From Scortum barcoo (lineage: Eukaryota > Chordata > Actinopteri > Centrarchiformes > Terapontidae), in the NCBI GenBank assembly GCA_023238725.1, contig CM041552.1, forward strand, positions 12,625,147 to 12,689,146: a DNA stretch of 64,000 nt, written 5' to 3'. Shown one piece after another: positions 23,832 to 35,700 of the stretch. The translations under genes and the position numbers were made by a program. Position 1 is the stretch's first letter. Each line of letters opens with the position of its first letter. The notes beneath the pieces are model-generated. The model searched no databases and had not been told where the DNA came from. It saw only the letters and a program-made list of their open reading frames with translations.

Positions 23832-25375
23832 ACACAGACCAAGAATTTATCTTTTTCTTTCTTATTTTTGTTTAGTCTCTTGGTCAAAATCATTAAATTG
23901 CACCAATTTGGCCAAAAGATAGCAGAAGTGTAAAAAAGGTAAAGAAAAATCTATAAAAATCTATATATACCAGTTTATTATTATTTCACATCAACTTGCC
24001 TTTAAAACAATACACTTAATAACATAATGTGTGCTATTTAATTTGATACAAGCCTATTTGTATTACCTTTGTTGATATGATAAAAGTAATAATAATAAAA
24101 CATTAAATTATTAAGTAATCCAAAATCTATGTTTTTATTATCATTACAACTATAACAGTTTAGAACTGTACTTTTTATTTGAGAATTTCCCTTTTTTAAG
24201 GTTTTATTCCATGGCACTATTTTTCCAATGACTGTATTATTCCACTATACTGTTTTTTGTTATCAGACTTATCTTGTTATTTGTCTGCCAATCAAAACAA
24301 ATAAAGGAGAGCCTGTTTATGTGATTTTTTTTATGGTCTGAATGAGCGAACAGCCAGTCATATAACCTGGTTTGCCCTGTTTGTTTTGGCAAAAAGGAGA
24401 AAACAATTTAAACCTTGTGGGGCTGAAGATTGGCTCCCTATGAACTTTCAGGTTGTCTAACGTAAAATCTTACAGACAAGGTATTGTGCTCTCTGTGGTC
24501 ACTAGGTGGGTTTGTGGCAATGTTGTTGTTAGAAGTGATGGATAGATTTTTATAACTTTACAGAGGGATCGCCAGAAACGACAGGCAGCGGCCCACCTAC
24601 CAACTATTAGTGAGCTACTAAAAGTTCACATTAGAGCACATAAAACTGTAGTAGAAACTTGGAATTAACCATTCACCTTGATTTAACAGTCCCCCTGTTT
24701 ATCCAGCTAATGTGATGTGTTTTATTTAAGTAACCTCTTCTAACTTCCTACCAATACGTAATTCTACTTATAGTTATTCTTCCAGTTTGCCTGGTTGGTG
24801 CCTCCTTCATTGTCTTTGATAAGTTGTGGCACTGATTTGGCTATTTATTTCTCAGTGGTCTTAGTGATGACAGTGACCAAGAGTATAATTTGAATAATTT
24901 GATCCTGAAGCTCAAAACATTTTCATATCTGACTTCATATCTATCATATCTTCATATCTATCATAAATACAGAGCAGGGATAACTACTGAGAGAGAAAGA
25001 ACAAACAAAACAAATCAGTAAAATCCTCAGTTCAAACATCAGTTAATTAATCAGTTAAAAACAAAAACCTTTGATTGTGTGAATATTTTATGTTTGGGAG
25101 ACTTGAGACTCTGAGACTTCTTCCAGGACTTCACTGGGTAGAAGTTATTCTACCATTCCTCCCATATCTGATCAATCTTGATTTTCAGCTTTCACTTTTA
25201 GGTGAAATGAGCCATGAATCTTCCTCTTTCACTGGGCAGGTGGTTCTGAGCCTACTGAAGAATTAATTCCGCTCTGTGGCTTTTCACAGTAGAGTCCAGT
25301 TGTAAGCCATTGGGAATGATCTTGTGTTGCCTGCATTTCAAGTTGAAGCAGAGGTGGTTTGCAAGTCTTTTCATA
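23832..25375. other. Non-coding, nothing recognised
   Basis: AT-rich. A 63-codon plus-strand frame at 25,075-25,266 has no motif and starts from a non-ATG codon. No mobile-element ends. Confidence 0.4.
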
Positions 25376-26603
25376 CAGGCACGTCTCAGTGAATTAGAAT
25401 ATTGAGGAAAAGTTCATTTATTTCAGTAATTTAATTCAAAAAGTGAAACTCATGTATTATTATTATTCATTATACACAGAGTGAAATATTTCAAGGCTTT
25501 ATTTCTTTTAACTTTAACTGCTAATGAAATCCCAAAATTCAAAATATCAGAAAATTAGAATATTACATAAGACTAATAAGAAAACAGATTTTTAATACAC
25601 AAATGGCACTGCTGAGATGTTACGGAAGCCCAGGTTGCTTTGATAACGGCCTTCAGCTTGTCTGCATTATTGGGTCTGGTGGCTCTAATTGTCTTCTTGA
25701 CAATACCCCATAGGTTCTCTATGGGGTTCACGTCAGGCAAGTTTGCTGGCCAGTCAAGCACAGTAATACCATGGTCATTAAACCAGGTATTGGTACTTTT
25801 GGCAGTGTGGGCAGGTGCCAAGTCCTGCTAGGAAAATTAAATCAGCATCTCCATAAAGCTTGTCAGCAGAAGGAAGCATGAAAGTGCTCTAAAATTTCCT
25901 GGTAGATGGCTGCGCTGACTTGATAAAACACAGTGGATCAACACCAGCAGATGACATGCCCCCCCCCCAAATCATCATCGACTGGAAGCTTTACACTGGA
26001 TTCTGTGCCTCTCTACTCTTCCTCCAGACTCTGCGACCTTGATTTCCAAATAAAATGCAAAATTTACTTTCATCTGAAAAGAGGACTTTGGCCCGCTGAG
26101 CAGCAGTCCAGTTCTTTATATCCTTAGCCCAGGTCCTGACATTGTCTCTGGTTCAAGAGTGGCTTCGTTCAGGAGTGGCTCGACACGTCTGTGCGTGGTG
26201 GCTCTTGATGTACTGACTCCAGCCTCAGACCACTCCTTGTGAATCTCCCCCAAATTCTTGAATGGCCTTTGCTTCACAATCCTCTCAAGGCCGCAGTTAT
26301 CCCTGTTGCTTATGCACCTTATTCTACCATACTTTTTCCTTCCACTCAACCCTCTATGAATTTGCTTGAATACAGCACTCTGTGAACAGCCAGCTACTTT
26401 AGCAATGTCCTTTTTGGCTTACCCTTCTTGTGGAGACTGTCAATGACTGTCTTCTGGACAACTGTCAAATCAGGAGTCTTCCCTATGATTGACAGCATAC
26501 TGAGCCAGACTGAGAGACCATTTAAAGGCTCAGGCGCTGTGTGTAATGAAACTATATAATATATGAGTTATTGAAATGAATTACCAAAATAAATTAACTT
26601 TTC
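25376..26603 (-). mobile_element. Tc1-like transposon, internally deleted
   Basis: A TA precedes the terminal repeat CAGGCACGTCTCAGTGAATT; the inner repeat includes AATTCAAAAAGTGAAACTC. At the far side a degraded inverted copy (ATATATGAGTTATTGAAATGAATTACCAAAATAAATTAACTT, split by substitutions) ends near 26,603, where the outermost bases are lost. Minus-strand transposase remnants lie between. Confidence 0.8.
25573..26349 (-). pseudogene. Tc1 transposase remnants
   Basis: 26,349-26,116 on the minus strand encodes a helix-turn-helix segment (CGLERIVKQRPFKNLGEIHK ... STSRATTHRRV). 25,821-25,573 encodes the catalytic C-terminal part with LDWPANLPDVNPIENLWGIV, in which the usual SPDLNP reads LPDVNP, and KAVIKATWASVTSQQCHLCI. 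The stretch between, expected to carry the first catalytic Asp, is disrupted. Inactive. Confidence 0.85.
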
Positions 26604-27187
26604 CTTTTCATTTAAGTGTGGCAGGTCAGGGCCCTGATAAATAGCTTTGATTAGCATCTCCATTAAACTATGAGGACATGTGGAGTGGATAACGTGATTT
26701 TGCATCCTGTTATTATAAGTTGTCTGAGTGAAAATATAATGAATGGGATCCAAGTGGATTGTTAGCATGTAAATGGACCATAATGAGCACTTGAAAACAC
26801 AGCATATGCATGTATCGCCACATTGTTGGCAATCAGGACTTGACAACCCAGTAATTCAAACCATGGACCTTTGTATTCCCAAAGAAGGGGAATCACTCAC
26901 TGTGCCACCAGAAAGATGTGCACACTTTCCTACAACTTGAGGCAATGATATCACATTTGCAAAACTGCTATTTCTTTAATTAAACTTAAAGTGCTTATAA
27001 CAGTCAAAATGTTGGTGATAAAATCCTAAAAAAATGAGATATAAATATTTTGCATTTATAATGAAGCACAATGTATTTTAATACATAAGCTTAGTGAAAC
27101 TGAAACTGAACATATGTCTCAAAGTTCATGTTAATATCTCAAAGTGTTCATTAGATATTGCACATTTTTTTTATAAAAATTGATTGG
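26604..27187. other. Non-coding, nothing recognised
   Basis: AT-rich. The 92-codon minus-strand frame at 26,568-26,846 starts in Tc1-derived sequence and has no domain motif. Confidence 0.4.
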
Positions 27188-27275
27188 CTTATATAATCAG
27201 AATCAGACTCTGCTTTATAACCCAGGTATGTGTACACATGCAAGGAATTTGATTCTAGTTCTTCTAGGTAATATA
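27188..27275 (-). repeat. LINE-type 3' tail fragment
   Basis: 'aatcagaatcagactctgct', 'aacccaggtatgtgtacaca' and 'tgcaaggaatttgattctag' correspond in order to the widespread fish LINE tail (AATCAG...CTTTATTG...GTTTACACA...AAGGAATTTG). A short diverged piece. Confidence 0.5.
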
Positions 27276-27301
27276 ATAAGTGTGTATTATATATACAATA
27301 A

Positions 27302-27859
<558 letters not shown>

Positions 27860-27871
27860 CTCTCCCCCACT

Positions 27872-30800
27872 TAAAGAATGTCGTCCCGACATTTTACCAC
27901 ACCAACTAGGCTTACACAACAATACACAGTTTGTATGAGACTGAATGGGCCTGTTAGCATTACTAACATCACACTTCTTAGAGTTACCCTGACTGCTGTG
28001 CACCACAGACATGAGTACTTAGATGCCTAAACAATTACATTCTCAATGCATATTATAAATCTACAAGTCCATGTATTTGGAAGGGTAATTTGTTTGCAAC
28101 AATTCTGTAACCCAGTCCACACAAAACACAAAGTTCGGCCAACAATCTCTGTTTTCTTTAACATCACATTGGACACTGAGGTGTCTTCCAAAAGGGGCAA
28201 GAAGTGTCTTTCAGCATTCACACTTTTATCTTTGTGTTACCAGGGCTGCCAATACCCACTGACAGCTACCTCTTTGGTAAAGACTGTTCTCTCTCTAAGA
28301 CAAGTTTGTCATAAGTCAGACTCTGGGGCTGCCTCATTTGTCTCTGAGGATGCACTTCCTTCTGCTTGATCTCTTCCTGCATTTCCTCCCCTGAACTCTC
28401 TGTGTCTGTTGTGATAGCATCCTCTCCACCCCTGCGTCTGTTACCATGGGGGCAGGCTCACTCATTTCTGGGACTGTTTTCGCAACTTGAGGGAAAAACT
28501 CCTGAGCTGTGGGGTTAAGTGCAGGTGCATTTTGATGTGCAGCTGAAGGCCAGGTGAGTGTTATTGTAGGAAAGTCATCATCTGATTCCTCCTCATTGTT
28601 TGTTTGTTGTGTGTGGTTATTCACCTGTGTTTGTCTATTTGTGTGACTGTTTTTTTCCTTTTTTTTAACTCTGGTGAGAGTCAGATTCCCCTCTGCAGTG
28701 GCTGGAAGGAAGTCACACGGCATTTCTGTGAAGGATCCTCGTCCTGCCTCCATCTCTCTCTGGCTCCACCTCAAACACTGGACTGTTGTTCCCTTTGTCC
28801 GACTCTTGATAACATAGATGTTATCCTCCCAGTAGGAACGGATTTTCCCGGGTCCTCCCCTCTTAACCACATTTCTCACCAAAACGCGACTGCCTACTGA
28901 GACAAGCTGGAAAGGTTGAGTGGTTTCAATACTCATCATAGGTGCAAGTGTCCGTCTGTAAGGTTTTCTTTTTTTAAGGCACTCACACACATTTGTCATA
29001 AAATGCTCAATGTCTCTTTGTATTTTTGGCCAAAAGAAATGGTCCCTTATCAGATTCTATGTTCTTTCTGGTCTTGGGTGTCCCATCCCTTTATGCAGCT
29101 CCTTTAAAACAAGGGAACCATACACATCTGGGAGCACCAGTTGACTTGTTGGAGACTCGCAGTGCATAGTCCCATCTGCTCTTTTTTTGAGTTTGCCCCA
29201 CTCTCTGACCAGAGCCTTAAATTCCAGACATTGATATTTTAATTCTTGTACCGTGGGTCTCTTATTTCTTACTTTGTGGTCATACCTTTTTGCTTATTAC
29301 TGGATCTTGTTGCTGAGCTGTTTTTATCTCCTCTTGTGTGAATGGCTGTACTGTATTGAGCAGATTTTCCCCTTCTAACTGTTCTATCTGCAGAGTGTTA
29401 AAAGAGACTGAGTTTAGGAGTGAGCTGCATTCCTTCTGACGCACTAGGACGCCCTGCTTTGTCGTCTGGACTTCTTCCTGACAGACTGATTGTGTGCAGT
29501 GACTTAGTAGTTTTCGAAATCAACTCGCATTCTAGATAGGCCGTCTGCATCTGCATTTGATTTTCCTGGCTTGTATTTGACTGTAAAGTTGAAATCTGCC
29601 AGTTTTGCAGATTCCGCAACCCATCTTTGTCCCACAGCATTTAGTTTTTCTGTTGTCAGTATATATGTGAGTGGGTTATTATCAGTATATACCACAAAAG
29701 AGGGGGCATGAAAAAGATACACTCACAGATGGCCTACTTGAGTGCGAGGAATTCCAGCTTACCAGAGTGCAGGTGATAGTTTTTCTCAGGAGGGGTGAGT
29801 GTTCTGGACCCATAAGCTATCACCTTCACATGCCATGACTGCGTTGGTACAACACCGCTCCAACCGCTGCCTGTGAGGCATCAGTATGCAGGACAAATGG
29901 TTCATTTAGGTCTGGGAAGCCTAGAGAGTTGTGGAGAGTTGGTCCACTTGGCTCAGAACCTGATGATGAGTGTCAGTCCATGAAACTGGTGATGATGAGG
30001 ACAGTTGTCCCTGTTTGTTTTTTTTCTCTTTTCTCTTTTTGGACATACTGTGTTTTTGTGACAGAGCTGGAACGGGGGATGGGGCTGACAACAGTTCATA
30101 TAGGGATTTTGCTATGACAGAAAAATCTTTAATGTATGACCTGTAGTATGAGAGGAAACCTAAAATCTGTCTGACTTCTCCCACTATAGTAGGGCATCTT
30201 TCTTTCAGGGCCTGTACCTGCGCCACCTCTGCTGGGTCCATGTTGTGCCACTCTTTTGACACTATCCTGCCCAAAAACCCGACACTGGATTTAGACAGTT
30301 CACATGTTTTTGGTGTGAGCTTCACCCCATGTTGCTGGTATCAGCGCAGAATTGCTCTTACATGCTCTACATGGTCTTTGAAGGTCTTAATGTGGACCAA
30401 GTTATCATCAAGGTAAGGCAGGTAAATGTCATCACACAAGCCCCACAAACACTCCTCCATGCTTCTTTGGAATTCAGCAGGTGCTGAACTCAGGCCAAAC
30501 GGGATTCTCATCCACTGATAAAGACCCCATGGCGTGATGAAGGCAGTGAGAGGCTGGCTGTCCTCATCTACGAAGTCTTGGTGGTACGCCTTGCCTTGAT
30601 CTTGTAATGCTGACGCTCAGAGCAGGAGGACCCAAATGCAGGATAATCGACACAGCAGAGTGTTTTTAGTTGATTTAATACAGGAAAAGGTCTTACAACA
30701 ATGGCTCGGTAACAATGATGTGGCTTGATGGCTAGATCAATAGTCTTGGTACATAAACGCAGACAGGAACAAACACATGGATCTAGTCACGTAAACAAGA

Positions 30801-31345
30801 TGCAACGATCTGGCAACAAGACAGGGAAAACGTAGACAATATATACACATGAGGTAATGGGGATGGGGAAACAGGTGGAAACAATCAGGGCGGGGCAGAC
30901 AATCTCACAAGGCGGGAAACACACAAGGCCAGGAAGTTAAGGGACCTGAAATTAGAGGAGAGTTAGGGATTTTAAAATAAAACAGACAAGCCAGAACACG
31001 GAAACAGAAAACCTGACAGACATGAAAACTTAACAAACTTGACGAGACATAACAGATCTAGTACAGAAAACCGTGAGCTCCCAATGACTCTGTCCAAAAT
31101 GTCTTGTATCCGAGGAATGGGGTGTCTATCTAGCACCGACTGTTGATTAAGCTCACGGTAGTCTATACACAGTCTCAGTTCACCTGATTTTTTTTCTCAC
31201 ACACACAATGGGTGATGGTTAGGGAGATTTGGATTTTGCAATCCAGCCCTTGTTAATCAAGTCTTGCAAGTATTGCTTAACCTCCTGATGTAATCTCTTG
31301 GGCACACTGATGTAAGTCTTTTGGGCTGGTGTCTGATCTCTGCCT
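27872..31345 (-). pseudogene. Ty3/gypsy pol remnants (RT, RNase H, integrase)
   Basis: Reading on the minus strand from 31,345: RT N-terminus with LRLCIDYRELNQQSVLDRHP; after the solo LTR, RT palm with PFGLSSAPAEFQ and the catalytic block LPYLDDNLVH (~30,400); then LGFLSYYRSYIKDFSVIAKSL (30,100s); RNase H/connection with VVYTDNNPLTYILTTEKLNA (29,690) and KPGKSNADADGLSR; integrase zinc finger with GHPRPERT (~29,080); then the GPY/F-like RGGPGKIRSYWEDNIYV (28,830). The integrase DDE core between the last two is deleted. Multiple frame changes and stops. A Ser/Gln/Lys-rich C-terminal tail of ~150 codons continues to 28,334. The element is truncated upstream at ~31,345, where a Tc1 fragment starts. 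Confidence 0.85.
30603..31054 (-). mobile_element. Solo LTR of sushi/Tf1-type family 1
   Basis: The sequence TGTAATGCTGACGCTCAG ... ACGAGACATAACA (LTR in minus orientation) is flanked on both sides by GATCT (30,598-30,602 and 31,055-31,059), a perfect 5-bp target duplication. No internal region remains, so it was formed by LTR-LTR recombination. It splits the RT of the 27-31 kb gypsy relic and is therefore younger than it. It keeps the 11-nt block AACGATCTGGC. Confidence 0.92.
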
Positions 31346-31359
31346 TAGGCGACCACATA

Positions 31360-31702
31360 CAGTCAGGTCCATAAATATTGGGGCATCAACACAATTCTAA
31401 TCTTTTGGACTCTATACACCACCACAATGGATTTGAAATGAAACAAACAAGATGTGCTTTAACTGCAGATTTTCAGCTTTTGGAACACATAGACATCACC
31501 AGACGCTGGGTTTCATCCCTGGTGATGCTCTGCCAGGCCTCTACTGCAACTGTCTTCAGTTCCTGCTTGTTTTTGGGGCATTTTCCCTTCAGTTTTGTCT
31601 TCAGCAAGTGAAATGCATGCTCAGTCGGATTCAGGTCAGGTGATTGATTTGGCCATTGCATAACATTCTACTTATTTGCCTTAAAAAACTCTTTGGTTAA
31701 AT
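31360..31702 (-). mobile_element. Tc1-like transposon, 3'-end fragment
   Basis: TA then CAGTCAGGTCCATAAATATT, a Tc1-family terminal sequence. The minus strand encodes the transposase C-terminus, MQWPNQSPDLNPTEHAFHLL and AVEAWQSITRDETQRLVMSM, where NPTEH replaces NPIEH. Sequence resemblance ends near 31,702; the rest of the element is missing. Confidence 0.85.
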
Positions 31703-31728
31703 TATCACTATCCTATTACAAATTAAAA

Positions 31729-32137
31729 CATAATGTCTCGTAAGATTTGTTAAGTTTTATGTATGTCTTGTGTTCTGTTTCCTGTTCTGGCTTGTCATTT
31801 TATTTTGAAATACCCTAACTTTCCTCTCGTTTCAGGTCCCTTGACTTCCTCCCTTTGTGTGTGTTTCCCGCCAAGTTGTGATTGTCTGCCCCGCCCTGAT
31901 TGTTTCCACCTGTTCCCCATTACCTGATGTGTATATCTTGTCCACGTTTCCCCTGTCTCGTTGCCAGATCGTCATTTGCTTTCGGGGAGAGCTAGCAAAG
32001 CTTACTGAAGTTTTCATTGATCTTGCCATTCTCAAGAAGAACTACAAAGACATTCTAGTCTGTAAGATTCTTTTATTAAAACCTTTAAAAACCACTTCTG
32101 CTGAGTCTGTCCTGCATTTGGGTCTGCCTGCATAACA
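31729..32137 (+). mobile_element. Degraded LTR of sushi/Tf1-type family 1 (plus orientation)
   Basis: Collinear with the reverse complement of the 42,970 LTR: CTGGCTTGTCATTTTATTTTGAAA, CTCGTTTCAGGTCCCTTGACTTCC, CCCGCCCTGATTGTTTCCACCTG, TGTCTCGTTGCCAGATCGTC, then a diverged 3' third ending CATAACA. The expected TG start has mutated and I see no clear target duplication. The last base of the 11-nt self-primer block has changed (GCCAGATCGTC). Confidence 0.8.
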
Positions 32138-32263
32138 ATAATAGAGCAAAATCCGATATTATAAAAATACATGCAAGAAAGACAGAAAACATATCACACT
32201 GCAGTTCCTCAGCAGCAATGACTTTCAATTTAGTATCAAGGGTGTTTTAGACTAGACATTTCA

Positions 32264-32395
32264 TCACAATGTCATTGTTCGAGGTCCTCCAATCCATTTC
32301 TTATTGTCAATGTTTGGGTGTTTGAATCCCTTCAGAACATTGGGGTCCCCAAACAACCAGCCACTTTCATCGTGGTCTTCCCCCAATTTATAATC
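32264..32395 (-). other. Exon-like 43-codon frame behind a strong splice acceptor
   Basis: On the minus strand, TTTTCTTTTATTTCCTCCTAG ends at 32,396 and is followed by a frame that opens GAT TAT AAA TTG GGG and reads DYKLGEDHDESGWLFGDPNV, then a Lys/Trp/Gly-rich end and TGA at 32,264. The in-frame TAG is the acceptor itself, so it can be coding only after splicing. It lies beyond the ERV polypurine tract, in the presumed LTR or flanking host DNA. I recognise no family. It may be a terminal exon of an unknown gene or chance. Confidence 0.3.
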
Positions 32396-32548
32396 CTAGG
32401 AGGAAATAAAAGAAAACACCAACCAGTATCTTTGCAAAAACAACAAATACAAAGTTGAAACATCAAAGCAGATTAACTCCTTATAAGTAAATGTGAAATT
32501 CACTATATCATACTTTCACATTATTCCAAGTTATAAGTCACACTTTCC

Positions 32549-32570
32549 ATTTCCCCCCTTTAATCATACC
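32549..32570 (-). promoter_or_regulatory. ERV polypurine tract and start of the 3' LTR
   Basis: On the minus strand AAAGGGGGGAAATGGAAAG is followed by TGTGACTTATAACTTGG, the expected PPT/TG junction downstream of an env stop codon at 32,701. No second copy of this LTR was found in the window, so its far end and identity are unverified. Confidence 0.5.
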
Positions 32571-32700
32571 ACTCTATAGTAAGAAACCCCTAAATAACTA
32601 GTCCTACTATCATGTATTTTATTTTGTCTTCATTTCATCAAATCTCCCGTGTTATACTGTTTTATTTCTTGTTAGTAAGGACTATAAGAAGAATAGATAT

Positions 32701-35700
32701 TCAGATTGGATATTTCTCCATCAATCCAACTTCGATCACCATTTCCTCATCACCATTAGTATCAGTCATGTGCAATAACGGCATCTGAACTTGATCTCCA
32801 GGCATCACAACTCCAACCCATCTCAATATCATAGCCTTTGTAAAGGTCAACAGTAATGTACAAAAACAAAACATCACACACAATGACAGCAGAACTGCTA
32901 CCAAAATCTGAACCAACACTACACCCACCGTTCCTAATTTCTCCTGCAACCAATCATTCGCAGACCATCCAGCTCCTTACAATGGGCCAAATGTATCCCT
33001 TATATTCTTCAATGCATCTATGACACTAATCAGATTATCAGAACTATCATGAATCAAAGTATAACAAGCATCCCCTGTCAAATTTAAAGCCACACATAGG
33101 CCCCCTTGTTTGGCCAAAATATAGTCATGAGCCATATCATGTTTCAACAGCGTCAGTCTGTGACTCCTTTGAGTATTTGACAAATATACAAAAACCTCTT
33201 ATGGTCTCATTTGCAAAACCCTCTAGGGCATAGGTAATATTATCACTGTGATCTGCCAAAAATGTCACACCATACCATGGAAATAATCCTATACCCCACT
33301 TTTCTCCTAGACTTATTCTCCAATAGTAAGACTCCAGATTGTGAAATTCTGCTAGTTCCCTTTTCTTCCTACTCCCAGAAATAGTATCAGATTAAACCTC
33401 ATCAGGTGCTTTTCCCTTCTGAACAACAAGAACCTCATATGGGAGCTTCAACATTGCCATGTAACAGCATCCTGTCCACCCATATGGTAAAAATATGTAT
33501 GCCTTATCATCACAAACCCACCAAATATCCTTTAAATTTCCTATATTCACATTTCCAAGCAAAATTTGATGTCACACCATCAAAGATCTTCTCTGTTTGC
33601 GATGTGGTACATGAAAATTCACTTCATACAAGTCATCGACAACCTCATAATTACTCTTTCCTAAATCAATCATATACTTGTCACAGTTTGATATTCCCAT
33701 AAACATCCCAGGCCCATTTTGAGTATTATTTGAACAAAAACAATCTTTAGCCCTGACAGATTTCACTTCCGTTGCATCAGGGATCGCTGTCATCATATTT
33801 TCATGCTGATCAAGTAAATTCACATAGGGCAACTCGCTCAACCAAGAACAATTAAATCTAGGTCTGAACAAATGTACTGACAAAGCCATCATTACATCTA
33901 TTGCTGATCTCTGCTGATACAACAGCCACGATAATGTATAAGATTCACATATAGTAGTTAATGGTTCTCGTACCGTTTCTAAAATTGAAGGCCATGTGCC
34001 TGGTGTTGGAACTTTTACCACACATGGACAATTTATTTTTCTAACTGATCTGACAGAATGAGTTAACTGTTGGAACCATAAGTTCCTACCTGCCCATGGG
34101 TCTGCGATTGGTAACACAGAGGAATCAAAATGTCATGGTTCGTTCGATGTCCTGTTTTGTTTTCTGGTCTTGTCTCGTTTTTTTCATGTCAGGTTATGTC
34201 TTGTCAAGTCAGGTTTTCATGTCGGTCATGTTTCTTATTCTGTCATGTTTCTGTTTCCTGTTCTGGCTTGTCTTTTTATTTTGAAATCCCTAACTCTCCT
34301 CTCGTTTCAGGTCCCTTGACTTCCTCCCATCGTGTGTTTCCTGACAGTGTGATTGTCTGCCCCGCCCTGATTGTTTCCACCTGTTGCCCCTTTCCTTATG
34401 TGTGCATATATAGTCCGCGTCACCCCTGTCTCGTTGCCAGATCGTCAAGTGTATTTCCTTGTGTCATGTCAAGAGCGCTTCTGAGATCCAGCCAAGATTG
34501 CTTTATTAAAACCTTTTAAAACCATTCTTGCCTTGAATCTGTCCTGCATCTGGGTTCACCTGCCTGGTTAAGATCTTAACACAAAACCATATGCCTTCCA
34601 CTTAGTGTCTCTCTTCTGTACAGCATGGTAATGGTCAGTCATATCTTCCGATGTACAATCAAAGTCAAAAACCTCATCTTCCATGTCTGAAATATTCCTC
34701 CCAGTTGCCACAGATGAATCCACATCATTCCCTTCCATCATCTGTTCTCTAGTTTAGAAGATCCCATTACTACTGTTAACACTAAGCTCTATCTTTAACA
34801 TAGGCTTCTGAGTTACATTTACTATCTCCTTAAATTTCAGAGATGTCATATCAGGTGTCTGCGTCACATTTACAACTTTTTATTTACAACTTTTGTAGGT
34901 ATCAAAGATGTTGTCCCTGTTTTATTAATAAAGGTTGCCTTAGCACAACCTCACTTGTAGAATTTCCAGAAGTGACAAAGGTAGAAGTTGTCACCTTCAC
35001 TGTAGTAGAATTTATCCCCTTGAAAGTCGTAGCTAAAATAGTAGCCTGAGTTGATGTATCAACAATCTTATTTGTTTCTTGAACCAAGGTAGTAAGCTTT
35101 AGCTGTACATTATTCCCCCTTGAAATGGTTACTGTGGTGAATCTTTCCTGTACCTCTTTAGCTACTGAGAAAACTCCAGTGGGCCTCAAATCTATTATTA
35201 CCACCCTACGAAGTATATTACCCTCTATCCAATAATTTTGAAATGGAACTAATTTAAACTCTGGCTCTAAATGTGTACATGTGTATTCCCCTTGATCTTC
35301 AAATGTAACGTTATGCAAAATAAGAAAGCAATCACCCCTAACTTTTCACCACTTCATGTCATTGTACAAAATATATTTCATTTGCTCACAGGCACAATGT
35401 CAGCCTTCAGGCCCTTCTGACAACACATCTTCACCACGACCATTTTTCCATTTAGGAGGATTGTTACCACCCACATTAAACCTTCCACATTGACAGGGAA
35501 GGTGAGCCATCCTCCCTAATTTAGCTCAGTCTTCACAGGAGTTGGCGTCGTAAGAATCATCTGAGGTGCCACTGTAGTTAACTGCGATACATTTATACCC
35601 TCAATAACTTTCAGTGCTGAAAGAATAAATTTCCCTTCCATTTCTTCAACTTTTGGCTGGAGAGTTGATATCTTCGTTGTCATTTCTCCTATTTCCTCAA

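Noticed and set aside
28997..29010. Possible chromodomain at the end of the 27-31 kb gypsy integrase
   Set aside because: The tail after RGGPGKIRSYWED is Ser/Gln/Lys-rich and lacks the W-E-G-Y pattern.
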